Positions 1 to 7,588 of a stretch of DNA of 64,000 nucleotides are shown piece after piece. The notes below the pieces were generated by a model, which worked only from the letters and a program-made list of their open reading frames with translations, had not been told where the DNA came from and ran no database searches. Made by a program: the position numbers and the translations under genes. The number at the start of each line of letters is the position of its first letter. The stretch's first letter is position 1. The stretch is taken from contig NZ_JAESWC010000014.1 in NCBI RefSeq assembly GCF_016765585.1, positions 62,001 through 126,000 of the forward strand, read 5' to 3'. This DNA is from Clostridium rhizosphaerae. GTDB lineage: Bacteria; Bacillota; Clostridia; Clostridiales; Clostridiaceae.

Positions 1-40
1 GGGTTTGAGTTTTATTATGATAAAATTTGTTGTATACGTG

Positions 41-1102
41 CTATTCAAGCAGCAAAATAGCCTCTTCAGGAACTTTCAAATATACATTTTCTTTATCTTT
101 TCTATCTTTCCACTCCTCTTTATTAATCTTAAATAATATATCTGCATTGCTATTTTCTTTGCTGCTTTCTTTATTCTGAAGAAAAATGTTATATTCAAAT
201 ACATCTTCGACAATCTTATCAATTCTGCATTTCATTACATTCTTCTCACTCTCTGCCTTATCAACATCAATAGCTTTAAAATCATGTGTATGAATTCCAA
301 TATATTTAGTATTTTTAGTTATTATTCTTTCCGTCTCCAAAATAATGCCCCAGTCAATGGCGTAAACTGTATTGGAAGTTAAAATCTCGCATCTTGAAAT
401 ATTTTTGCAACCTATAAGTTGTGCTGCTGCATGCAATTTAGGCTGATTAAAAACTTCCTTAGTATCCCCCAGTAAAACTGATTTTCCTTTATCAATAATT
501 GCAAGCTTTTTACAAAACCTGTATACCTCATTCATACAGTGAGAAACCATCATGACTTCTCCATCATATAATTTTAGAAGCTCTAGTACTCCATCCTGTA
601 GCTGATCCTTTAAGTGTGAATCCAATGCAGAAAACGGCTCGTCTAGCATCAATATTTCTGGTTTATATATTATACACCTTGCCAGTGCTGCCCTTTGCTG
701 CTGTCCACCTGAAATCTGATTTGGATATTTATTTTCTAGTCCCTTCAAGTGAAAGGCTTCTATCATTTTACTTACTTTCTGTTCTTTTTCCTTTTTAGTA
801 AGTGCTAATCCCATATTTTCTTCAACTGTCATGTGAGGAAACAGAGCATAATTTTGAAACAAATAACCAATATTTCTATCTTGAGGCTTAAGATTAATTT
901 TTTTCTTAGAATCAAACAAAACCTTTCCGTTAAGCACAATAACACCTTCATCAGGAGTTTCAACTCCTGCTATACACTTTAGCGTCATACTTTTTCCGCT
1001 ACCGGAAGCTCCCAAAACACCAAGATATTCTCCATCTGTTTTAACAAAAATCTCAAGAGAAAAATCTTTTAATTTCTTCTTTATATCAACTATCAGACTC
1101 AT
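41..1102 (-). CDS. modC: Molybdate ABC transporter ATP-binding protein ModC
   Basis: Cytoplasmic ATPase that should power molybdate import with the ModB permease and ModA binding protein encoded just upstream. The 353-residue protein has a Walker A motif (GASGSGKS, about residues 31-38), an ABC signature SGGQQQR (about 131-137) and Walker B ILMLDEP (about 150-156). A C-terminal region of about 100 residues is where ModC proteins carry the molybdate-binding TOBE domain; it is weakly conserved by eye. I chose the ATG at 1102, preceded by GGTGAGG, over an in-frame ATG at 1135 that has no ribosome site. It is the last gene of modA-modB-modC. Related anion or iron importers share the fold, but ModA and ModB next door support molybdate or tungstate. 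Confidence 0.88.
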   Translation of the reverse strand: MSLIVDIKKKLKDFSLEIFVKTDGEYLGVLGASGSGKSMTLKCIAGVETPDEGVIVLNGKVLFDSKKKINLKPQDRNIGYLFQNYALFPHMTVEENMGLALTKKEKEQKVSKMIEAFHLKGLENKYPNQISGGQQQRAALARCIIYKPEILMLDEPFSALDSHLKDQLQDGVLELLKLYDGEVMMVSHCMNEVYRFCKKLAIIDKGKSVLLGDTKEVFNQPKLHAAAQLIGCKNISRCEILTSNTVYAIDWGIILETERIITKNTKYIGIHTHDFKAIDVDKAESEKNVMKCRIDKIVEDVFEYNIFLQNKESSKENSNADILFKINKEEWKDRKDKENVYLKVPEEAILLLE

Positions 1103-1170
1103 AAATTTATCCCTCACCTTAAATATATAATGCAAAAGTTCTAATACATTAATGAAAGAACTTTATTGCA

Positions 1171-1839
1171 TTATAAATATCTTCTTTCCTTAGCTGAAAA
1201 ATAATTGGTCAAAGCAACAACTATAAAGGATATTAACAAAACGATTATTACATAGTACGAAGCTGCCTTCATATTTCCAGCAGCAACTTCTGCATAGATT
1301 GCCAAAGGAAGGGTTCTTGTTGTATTTTCTATATTACCTGCAATCATAGCTGTAGCACCGAACTCGCCAAGCCCCCTGGCAAAGGCCAATATTCCTCCCG
1401 CAGCAACCCCGGGCAAGGCAAGCGGCATTATTATACGCCAGAAAATTTTTCTATTAGGCATTCCAAGCGTCCTCGCCGCCATAATTAAGTTTTTATCTAC
1501 CTGTTCAAAAGCTCCCCTTGCAGACCGATACATAAGCGGAAATGAAATCACTACGGAAGCTATCACCGTAGCTGACCAGGAGAAAACTATTTTCACACCC
1601 AAAAATTGCAGCAAAAACCTTCCTAAAGGCCTATTTACTCCGAAGACAATAAGAAGGATAAATCCTATTACTGTAGGCGGTAAAACTAAAGGTAAGGTTA
1701 ATATGCCGTCCAAAATCATCTTTGTTTTTTCACACTTCATATTCACAATCCATCTTGCAGTAAAAAGCCCTAACAAAAATGTTAAAGCAATAGCTGCCGC
1801 TGCAGTTTTGATTGAAATTAGTATTGGTGATATGTGCAT
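1171..1839 (-). CDS. modB: Molybdate ABC transporter permease ModB
   Basis: Inner-membrane permease of 222 residues, the usual ModB size. Hydrophobic segments span the protein, and the cytoplasmic coupling loop that docks on the ATPase is visible as ARTLGMPNRKIFWRII followed by PLALPGV. It pairs with the ModC ATPase downstream and the ModA lipoprotein upstream. The start ATG at 1839 has a strong AGGAGG seven bases upstream. That AGGAGG is the outer edge of a tandem pair of hairpin elements filling the whole modA-modB gap, so modB translation initiates directly behind a structured leader. CysT/CysW-type permeases look similar; the neighbours decide the substrate. Confidence 0.92.
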   Translation of the reverse strand: MHISPILISIKTAAAAIALTFLLGLFTARWIVNMKCEKTKMILDGILTLPLVLPPTVIGFILLIVFGVNRPLGRFLLQFLGVKIVFSWSATVIASVVISFPLMYRSARGAFEQVDKNLIMAARTLGMPNRKIFWRIIMPLALPGVAAGGILAFARGLGEFGATAMIAGNIENTTRTLPLAIYAEVAAGNMKAASYYVIIVLLISFIVVALTNYFSAKERRYL

Positions 1840-1850
1840 ATTATTCCTCC

Positions 1851-1929
1851 TTTTACTCGAAACACTGGGTAGTCTCAGACGCTCGTTCCACTTCGCAGAC
1901 TACCCGTTGAAATCCATTTAGGATTTCAA
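1851..1929 (-). repeat. SD-flanked two-hairpin element, copy A (upstream of modB)
   Basis: Read on the minus strand, a 79-nt element lies between two GGAGG cores (1930-1934 and 1846-1850; period 84). Its order is stem TTGAAATCC / loop TAAAT / stem GGATTTCAA, one C, stem GGGTAGTCT, an apical region containing CGAAGTGGAACGAG, stem AGACTACCC, then AGTGTTTCGAGTAAAA and the next GGAGG. The second GGAGG is the modB ribosome site. Both stems pair perfectly. Related copies occur at 1935-2013, 52465-52530, 53957-54037 and 55356-55434. I do not recognise a named family. Confidence 0.85.
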
Positions 1930-1934
1930 CCTCC

Positions 1935-2013
1935 TTTTACTCGAAACACTGGGTAGTCTAGGACGCTCGTTCCACTTCGCAGACTACTCGTTGAAATCCA
2001 TTTATGGCTTTAA
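1935..2013 (-). repeat. SD-flanked two-hairpin element, copy B (tandem, abuts modA stop)
   Basis: Tandem neighbour of copy A with the same 79-nt plan, differing at a few positions. Its distal end runs directly into the modA stop codon (TAG at 2015-2017), so the expected outer GGAGG is reduced to TAGG. The first stem is degraded (TTAAAGCC against GGATTTCAA) and the second has one mismatch (GAGTAGTCT against AGACTACCC). The apical CGAAGTGGAACGAG and the tail GTGTTTCGAGTAAAAGGAGG are identical to copy A, suggesting a fairly recent duplication followed by decay of the upstream copy. Confidence 0.8.
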
Positions 2014-2014
2014 C

Positions 2015-2791
2015 CTATTTACTTGGTGTAAATCCGTAGGATTCAAACACCTTCTTTGCCTCATCACTTTGTAGAAACTCAAGAAGTTTCTTTGAACTAT
2101 CTTTATTTTTAGAAGCTTTAATTACTCCTGCAGGATAAATTACTTTTGAAACGGTTCCCTCCGGTGCTTCTGCAGTAATTTTTACTTTTTTGTTTGAGGC
2201 AGTATCCGTTGAATATACAATTCCAGCATCTACACTGCCTTCAGCAACCCAATTTAATACCTCTGTAACATTTGTTCCAAGGCTGGCCTTTTTAGATACA
2301 TCCTCCCAAACCTTAAGGTTTGTTAATACTTCCCTTGCATACTGCCCGGCAGGTACGCTTGCTGGGTCTCCAACAGCAATTTTGTCAGCCTTTAAAATAT
2401 CTTGGAAAGTGCTTATACCCTTCTCATTGTTTACTGGAACTATGAGTACAATTTTGTTTTCTAAAAGCTTAACTACAGAATCTTTATCAATTAAGTCTTT
2501 TTTATTTAATTCATCCATTTGCTTCATAGCTGCTGACATAAACACATCTATAGATGCTCCTTGTTCAATTTGCGACTGCAATTTTCCAGAGCTGTCATAG
2601 GTTGCTTGAACTTTTATTCCTGGGTATTTTTCCTTAAACATTGGAATAAGTTTTTCATCCATGCAATTTTTTAAGCTTGCCGCAACTGCAACAGTAATAG
2701 TTGACTCTTTCGCAGCTCCATTATTACCACAGCCTGTTAAGAAAAACTCTAAGCAAAATACACACAGTAACAAAGTTATAATCTTTTTCAT
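2015..2791 (-). CDS. modA: Molybdate-binding lipoprotein ModA
   Basis: Extracellular solute-binding lipoprotein that captures molybdate and delivers it to ModBC. The 258-residue product begins with a lysine-containing signal peptide and a lipobox ending LTGC (Cys about residue 21). The mature part has ModA-type features: the AASLKNCMDEKLIP start of the first lobe, YDSSGKLQSQIEQGA, and IVYSTDTAS near the C-terminus. I prefer the ATG at 2791, preceded by GGGGGAG, to the in-frame ATG at 2803, which lacks a ribosome site. First gene of the mod operon; the divergent HTH-TOBE gene at 2983 is its probable regulator. Tungstate is an alternative ligand. Confidence 0.93.
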   Translation of the reverse strand: MKKIITLLLCVFCLEFFLTGCGNNGAAKESTITVAVAASLKNCMDEKLIPMFKEKYPGIKVQATYDSSGKLQSQIEQGASIDVFMSAAMKQMDELNKKDLIDKDSVVKLLENKIVLIVPVNNEKGISTFQDILKADKIAVGDPASVPAGQYAREVLTNLKVWEDVSKKASLGTNVTEVLNWVAEGSVDAGIVYSTDTASNKKVKITAEAPEGTVSKVIYPAGVIKASKNKDSSKKLLEFLQSDEAKKVFESYGFTPSK

Positions 2792-2982
2792 TTTCTCCCC
2801 CATATCTTTTAATAATTAATATCTATCTAAACCTCAAACCAATTAAACCGAACTAAACACAATTCAAACTAACTGAACATATTATATATTATTTGTCCCA
2901 TGCTAAAATTATTACTTTAAGTTCAATTACATTTTATGGTAAAATATTGTATATATTTAAATTATCAAAGCAGGTGAGTTAA

Positions 2983-3504
2983 TTGGAGAACGATATATTA
3001 TATACACCAGAGGAAATTGCACAAAAACTTAGATTAACAAAAGGCACTGTATATGAAATGATTAAAAGAGGGGAGCTTGAGGCTCACCGCATAGGAAGGT
3101 ATATTCGCATATCTCAGACCCAATTTGAAAATTATCTTTTAAAATCCAAGGGCTATGATAATATTTATGAAGCCATCTTAAGTCAAGAAGGTAATGACAC
3201 CTTCGCAAATATTGGTCTGCCAAAAATTCAGGTTGATACTGATCTTACAGGAAAAGTTAAAGTTTCAATCCGCCCTGAAAATATCATATTAAGCATGGGT
3301 ACATTTATAAGCAGTGCAAGAAATGTCCACAAGGGCAAAGTTATAGACATTATCATTGATGAATCTAAGGCACTTGTAACTGTTGATATAGGCATTCCAA
3401 TAAAATCGCTTATAACTATCAAATCTTTAGAAGAAATGAGTATTGAAAAAGGAACTGAGCTCTATGTTGTTTTTAAAACTATGTCTGTGATAGTCTATAA
3501 ATAA
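2983..3504 (+). CDS. HTH-TOBE regulator of molybdate genes (ModE-like role)
   Basis: A 173-residue protein. Residues about 4-52 form an excisionase/MerR-type helix-turn-helix (YTPEEIAQKLRLTKGTVYEM, then RIGRYIRI). Residues about 90-173 form a Mop/TOBE oxyanion-binding domain, marked by SARNVHKGKV. Such proteins are usually annotated as helix-turn-helix transcriptional regulators with a molybdopterin-binding domain. It differs from enterobacterial ModE, which has a winged helix and two TOBE units. The start is TTG at 2983, nine bases after AGGTGAG. It is divergent from modA, so autoregulation and molybdate-dependent control of modABC from the shared 2792-2982 region are inferred. I could not define an operator. 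Confidence 0.82.
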   Translation: MENDILYTPEEIAQKLRLTKGTVYEMIKRGELEAHRIGRYIRISQTQFENYLLKSKGYDNIYEAILSQEGNDTFANIGLPKIQVDTDLTGKVKVSIRPENIILSMGTFISSARNVHKGKVIDIIIDESKALVTVDIGIPIKSLITIKSLEEMSIEKGTELYVVFKTMSVIVYK

Positions 3505-3510
3505 AAAACA

Positions 3511-3533
3511 GCTAAGGTCAAAATTACCCTAGC
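3511..3533 (+). terminator. Possible terminator after the HTH-TOBE gene
   Basis: Stem GCTAAGGT / ACCCTAGC with one mismatch and an eight-base loop (TCAAAATT region), followed by a T-rich stretch. It lies a few bases after the stop at 3504, between convergent genes. Confidence 0.45.
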
Positions 3534-3666
3534 AGTCTGTCTTATTGTTATTTACTATACTATATTATATATTTTGCCGCCTGCAATTCCTTAAGATTCA
3601 TGAAAATCTGTTTTTTCAGTACCTTAAGGTGCATAGGCCGCTAGTCAATATATCTTACTCAGTTCA

Positions 3667-5181
3667 TTAACCTTTGGCACTCTCCTCAATAAATTCCCAT
3701 GTTAATCCATTGTCTTTTGATTGGTACAAGGCTTTACAGCCTTCGTTATAATCTCCATCAGCTCCTTGACCTACCAAAACATTAAGTGTTCCATCTTTTT
3801 CATAAGGCATCCCAGGCAAATCAAAAGGATTATACGTTTCACCGTTGCTTAATGTTACTTTTACCCCTGGGATATTTACCTTTCTATAAGATACTCCTCT
3901 ATCCTCTGTTCGATATAATTGTCCTTTGGTTCCTCCGCTAGAAGATAAACATAAAAATCCAAGCTTATCATTTAAAAAAGTTATTCCTGCTGCAACTCCC
4001 AGGGACCCTGAGAACGGATCTTTATTTATTGTCTTCCATGTAGTTCCACCATCAGTAGTGCCTGTTAATGAATAAGCTCTGCTTCCTGCTGCAGCATCAG
4101 TTACTTCTAAGCGATATCCAACCTGCTTTGATAAAAAAAATTGTTCTGCAGTATTATTAGATTGGCCGGAACTCTTCTTATTGTCTTTCGAAGGCTCTGC
4201 TGTTTTAGTATTATTTAAATTGTCCGTTAAGCTATATCTAATAGGAGCATATAAGTTTTCTTTACCGGGTACATATACAGAAACAAAGTATCCTATTATT
4301 TCAGAACGAGCATCTGCAGTAGGGCTTACATTTCCCTTTGAATCAATATAAAAAATACCATTAGTATTGTATCCAAAACTTCGTTTGCCTGAATAAAGGA
4401 TACCGTACTTATCGTCTGACCAGCTGCTTACAGTTTTCTTAAGTGGAATTACCTTTACCGTATTTATTAATGGCTCCAAAAGCTTATCATCATTGAAACT
4501 TGCATTCACATACCCATTTAAATGTACAATTATATTATTTAAGTTTTTGCTGCTATAACTAATCAGATAGCTTTCTGTCTTACCTTTATCATTTTTTCCA
4601 TAAAGCAACGCATCAAAAGCTGTAATTTTCCCATTTGAATCAAAATCAAGACTAAAGCTGTTTGCAACATATAGCTTTTCAGGCATATGAATTTTTTTAT
4701 TGATATCTAATAATATACCTTCAATACCGCTTTCATATATATTGCTATGTTCAAGCTTTATGCTTTTTTTATTTTTTAAATCAGCTAAAAACCAGGAGAG
4801 CTTTCCATTGTAATTTATTGCACTATGATATATTTTTGCTCCATAAAAACCTGTTATAAATACTATACTTAATATAGCTATAAAATTTCGTATAATTTTA
4901 TATTGAGAATAAAAGCTATAACCTTCTACATTTTCCTTCGATATAATTGACTGCTTTCTCACTTTTCTAATTATAAAAAATATAGACCATGCTAAAAGAA
5001 TTACCATACATATCAATAACACAGTTATATTATTATGGATCCTTCCAAATTGGCATAAAGTATATAATTCATAAAACAATATCCAATATACAAATATAAA
5101 TATTGACCAAGCTAATATTGATAAACCTAATTTTATTTTTGCGCTTTCCATATACTTTTCATTTTCACCTCTGCAATTCAT
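3667..5181 (-). CDS. Membrane protein with C-terminal Asp-box (BNR) repeats
   Basis: A 504-residue protein of unknown function. Three hydrophobic segments lie at about residues 18-42, 51-72 and 97-117, then a long polar and probably extracytoplasmic region. A serine/threonine/lysine linker sits near residue 335. The C-terminal third carries Asp-box motifs of the beta-propeller type (TTDGGTTWKTI, RTEDRGVSYRKV, SKDNGLTWEFI). Asp boxes occur in sialidases and many unrelated propellers, and I see no sialidase FRIP motif or catalytic set, so no enzyme activity is claimed. The start is ambiguous: ATG at 5181 has a weak site, while ATG at 5151 follows AGAGGTG at long spacing. It may be read with the upstream methyltransferase gene, but a perfect palindrome lies between them. 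Confidence 0.7.
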   Translation of the reverse strand: MNCRGENEKYMESAKIKLGLSILAWSIFIFVYWILFYELYTLCQFGRIHNNITVLLICMVILLAWSIFFIIRKVRKQSIISKENVEGYSFYSQYKIIRNFIAILSIVFITGFYGAKIYHSAINYNGKLSWFLADLKNKKSIKLEHSNIYESGIEGILLDINKKIHMPEKLYVANSFSLDFDSNGKITAFDALLYGKNDKGKTESYLISYSSKNLNNIIVHLNGYVNASFNDDKLLEPLINTVKVIPLKKTVSSWSDDKYGILYSGKRSFGYNTNGIFYIDSKGNVSPTADARSEIIGYFVSVYVPGKENLYAPIRYSLTDNLNNTKTAEPSKDNKKSSGQSNNTAEQFFLSKQVGYRLEVTDAAAGSRAYSLTGTTDGGTTWKTINKDPFSGSLGVAAGITFLNDKLGFLCLSSSGGTKGQLYRTEDRGVSYRKVNIPGVKVTLSNGETYNPFDLPGMPYEKDGTLNVLVGQGADGDYNEGCKALYQSKDNGLTWEFIEESAKG

Positions 5182-5227
5182 ATAAATTTTGCACTGTTCT
5201 TTAACATAGTCTTAAATTATAAACACT

Positions 5228-5269
5228 TGTCGCGATATCTTCTTATCTAGATAAGAAGATATCGCGACA
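5228..5269. repeat. Perfect 42-bp palindrome
   Basis: Two 21-base arms meet at CTAG with no loop; the left arm starts TGTCGCGATATCTTC. It lies between two co-directional minus-strand genes. On the minus strand no T-tract follows it, so it is not a textbook terminator. It could be an RNA-processing hairpin or a dyad operator. Confidence 0.85.
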
Positions 5270-5290
5270 GATAAAAAAAATATAAAATTC

Positions 5291-6175
5291 TTATTTCATT
5301 CCTTCAGCAACAACCATAGCAAACCACTCTCCCTCAAATGGCAGCAAATCAAATTCATTTTTCTCTCCGATTGATTCTCCTATAGTTGTTATATTTATAT
5401 TATCAAATGCAGCTTTTATATAAGCTCTTTCTATTCCAGACCTTAATGCGAACTCCTCTGCACCAATCACATTATTTTCTTCACAAAATTCCTTTAGAGT
5501 CTTAAATCCTTCAGAGTCTTCTTTAAGAATAACATAACTGTCAAATAATGAATGACCGCTTTTTAATACCCTTTTAGCTTCTTTTATTCCTCTAGCAGCT
5601 AAATTTAACATATTAGCGATTCCAAAAAAAGATACAGCAGCGTCTATTGTATTATCTTTAAACGGCATATTAGTTGCATCACAAGCTATGTAGTTTACTC
5701 TTACTTCAGGATTAATTTTTTTAGCTTTTAGTCTATCATACTTTAATACTATAAAGCTTAAGTCTGTACATATCATTTGTGATTTAACTTTCAGCTGCTT
5801 CACCATTTCTATAAATAATGCTCCCCTACCCGTTGCTATATCTAAAATAAATTTATTTTCCTTATTATTAATCTTATCAATAATAAACTTTTTAGTTTTA
5901 TCCCCTATTATTATTTGATTCTTAGGAATGCCTTCCGATAGTTTTTTATCCATCTCCTCCTCATCATACTGCTCATAAGCTTCTGTCCAGTTATTTGAAA
6001 GCTCTTGTTCTACTGATCCGAAATTTATTACTCCTTCTTTGATAACCCAATCATGACCGTCCTTGCAGCTTAACCTTCCTTCGATAATCTCATCATTTTC
6101 TTCCTTTTCAACCGTCAAGCTTAACTCCCCATTACATTTTGGACATCTTAATAAATCAAGAATTTCTTTATACAC
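5291..6175 (-). CDS. SAM-dependent methyltransferase with Trm112-like zinc ribbon
   Basis: A 294-residue protein. The N-terminus looks like a Trm112/YcaR zinc-ribbon segment (RCPKCNGEL, Cys11 and Cys14, with Cys37 further on). This is followed by a class I methyltransferase fold with the SAM-binding motif LDIATGRGAL (about 111-120), an acidic strand end ICTDLSF and a motif-IV-like IACDATNMPF. This architecture resembles the RlmA/UbiE-like group of small-molecule or rRNA methyltransferases; the substrate cannot be told from sequence. It is probably monocistronic or followed by the Asp-box gene after a palindrome. Methyltransferase is secure, the specific reaction is not. Confidence 0.8.
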   Translation of the reverse strand: MYKEILDLLRCPKCNGELSLTVEKEENDEIIEGRLSCKDGHDWVIKEGVINFGSVEQELSNNWTEAYEQYDEEEMDKKLSEGIPKNQIIIGDKTKKFIIDKINNKENKFILDIATGRGALFIEMVKQLKVKSQMICTDLSFIVLKYDRLKAKKINPEVRVNYIACDATNMPFKDNTIDAAVSFFGIANMLNLAARGIKEAKRVLKSGHSLFDSYVILKEDSEGFKTLKEFCEENNVIGAEEFALRSGIERAYIKAAFDNINITTIGESIGEKNEFDLLPFEGEWFAMVVAEGMK

Positions 6176-6262
6176 TCTTCCCCAACCCCTTTAAATAAAA
6201 ATAGTATTTACACTCATTGTATATTAATTGTCACATCATTTCCAGCATCCTCAACGTAAAAA

Positions 6263-6282
6263 GAGTGCACACTAATGCACTC
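6263..6282 (-). terminator. Rho-independent terminator
   Basis: Stem GAGTGCA / TGCACTC with a six-base loop. On the minus strand it is followed by TTTTT (6258-6262 as A on the plus strand). It closes the operon ending with the 6304-6837 membrane protein. Confidence 0.8.
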
Positions 6283-6303
6283 CAAGTAAATCAATTTTCA
6301 ATT

Positions 6304-6837
6304 CTACTCATTTATTTTCTCTTTATTGCCTTTTATAGCCTTATAAAGCATTCTTGCACCAACTATTATTAATACTCCCGGCCATATATTGTTTATAATA
6401 ACCATTCCAAAGGACCAGTTAAAATACTCTACTGCATAGGTTATTCCACCAAACACAAATAGTATTATGCTTACATATAAAGGCCAATTCCTCTGACCTT
6501 TGCTGATTTCCTTATACCAGAAGCTATGAATAAAGTATATTGCTAAAAAGCTGGCCCCTAAGACTCCAAATACTGTAAGTATCTCAGTTTTTTCGCTAAC
6601 TTTATAGTCATCAGCAAATTTTAAAATCTGAAGCCCAGGAAGTATTATTCCAGGTATTAAAAAACCTATATTTCTATAATTCTTTCTTGCTCCTAATATA
6701 AAGTAAACAAACAAGAACGCAGCTCCCATAATAGGAAGTACAAAATTTTCATTTAAAAGCTGTAAATTACCTATAAGTGTTAACCCACCTGCTAAAACCA
6801 AAATTGAACCTGTTACTACTTTTGACCTTGAATTCAT
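6304..6837 (-). CDS. Five-helix membrane protein (LiaF-N/DUF5668-like)
   Basis: A 177-residue, strongly hydrophobic protein with about five predicted membrane segments and a short basic C-terminus. The opening, a short basic N-terminus then two closely spaced helices around GGLTLIGNLQ, and the later GVLIIVGARMLY segment recall the small toast-rack or LiaI/LiaF-like membrane domains often found beside LuxR-type two-component systems. It lies about 95 bases downstream of the response regulator, same strand, with GGAGGG before its ATG and a terminator after it. A role as accessory membrane component or target of that two-component system is inferred from position only. Confidence 0.6.
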   Translation of the reverse strand: MNSRSKVVTGSILVLAGGLTLIGNLQLLNENFVLPIMGAAFLFVYFILGARKNYRNIGFLIPGIILPGLQILKFADDYKVSEKTEILTVFGVLGASFLAIYFIHSFWYKEISKGQRNWPLYVSIILFVFGGITYAVEYFNWSFGMVIINNIWPGVLIIVGARMLYKAIKGNKEKINE

Positions 6838-6931
6838 TTTTTTTACCCTCCATTTATTTGTTTTCTATATTTATAGTATAGTGTGGAGGAGAGTCATATC
6901 GAAACTGAAGAAGGTCATATTATAAGTCACA

Positions 6932-7588
6932 TTATAAACCTAATTTTCTTAAATGAATAACAGCAGCAGCTCTGTTTGCTACTCCAAGCTTATTATATAT
7001 GTTCGTTACATAATTCTTCACAGTTCCAAGACTTATAAAGAGTTTTTCAGAAATATCCTTGTTTGTAAGCCCTGAAGCTATAAGCTTTCCAATTTCAATT
7101 TCTCTTTCAGTTAAATCAAAGTCATCCAAATTTAGTTTGTTGTCCTGTTCCTTTTGTGAAAAACTTTTTGATAATCTTGCAGCAAGTTTTGCAGCTATAT
7201 TTGACTGCATAATCATATTCCCTTCATAACCGTCCCTCATTGCTTGAATTAATTTGTCTCCATGCATGTCTTTAAGCATGTAGCCGCTTGCTCCATTACA
7301 GAGGGCATCTACAATATAATCCTCATCATCAAAGGTTGTAAGTATTAGAACTACCGTACTGGGATACTTCTCTTTAATAAGCCTTGTAGCTTCAACTCCA
7401 TTAAGCTCAGGCATTCTAATGTCCATTAAAACTACATCTGGCTTAAGATTTTCAACTATCTCCAGGCCCTTTTTCCCATTTTCAGCCGTACCTATTACTT
7501 CCATATCATCTTCTAAATCTAATATAGTTTTAAGGCCGTCTCTCATAAGAGTTTGGTCATCTATAATAACTATTTTAATCTTGTCCAT
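6932..7588 (-). CDS. NarL/LuxR-family response regulator (LiaR/DesR type)
   Basis: DNA-binding response regulator of 218 residues. The receiver domain has the acidic pair D10-D11, phosphoacceptor Asp56 in VVLMDIRMPE, a conserved Thr in ILTTFDD and a Lys in YMLKDMHG. The C-terminal LuxR-type helix-turn-helix covers about residues 150-210 (LTEREIEIGKLIASGLTNK, then GTVKNYVTNIYNKLGV). Its start codon directly follows the stop of the sensor kinase gene, so the two are translationally linked and form one two-component system. The regulated genes are unknown; the membrane protein downstream is the obvious candidate. Confidence 0.93.
   Translation of the reverse strand: MDKIKIVIIDDQTLMRDGLKTILDLEDDMEVIGTAENGKKGLEIVENLKPDVVLMDIRMPELNGVEATRLIKEKYPSTVVLILTTFDDEDYIVDALCNGASGYMLKDMHGDKLIQAMRDGYEGNMIMQSNIAAKLAARLSKSFSQKEQDNKLNLDDFDLTEREIEIGKLIASGLTNKDISEKLFISLGTVKNYVTNIYNKLGVANRAAAVIHLRKLGL

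Noticed and set aside
1851-2013. Tandem 84-bp repeats considered as a CRISPR fragment
   Set aside because: The repeats are contiguous with no spacers, contain two hairpins each, and single copies occur elsewhere before genes.
2792-2982. Molybdenum-cofactor riboswitch before modA
   Set aside because: The region is short, AT-rich and lacks the conserved Moco aptamer helices; a protein regulator is encoded next door.
3667-5181. Sialidase call for the Asp-box protein
   Set aside because: Asp boxes alone are not diagnostic; no FRIP motif or catalytic Tyr/Glu arrangement is visible.
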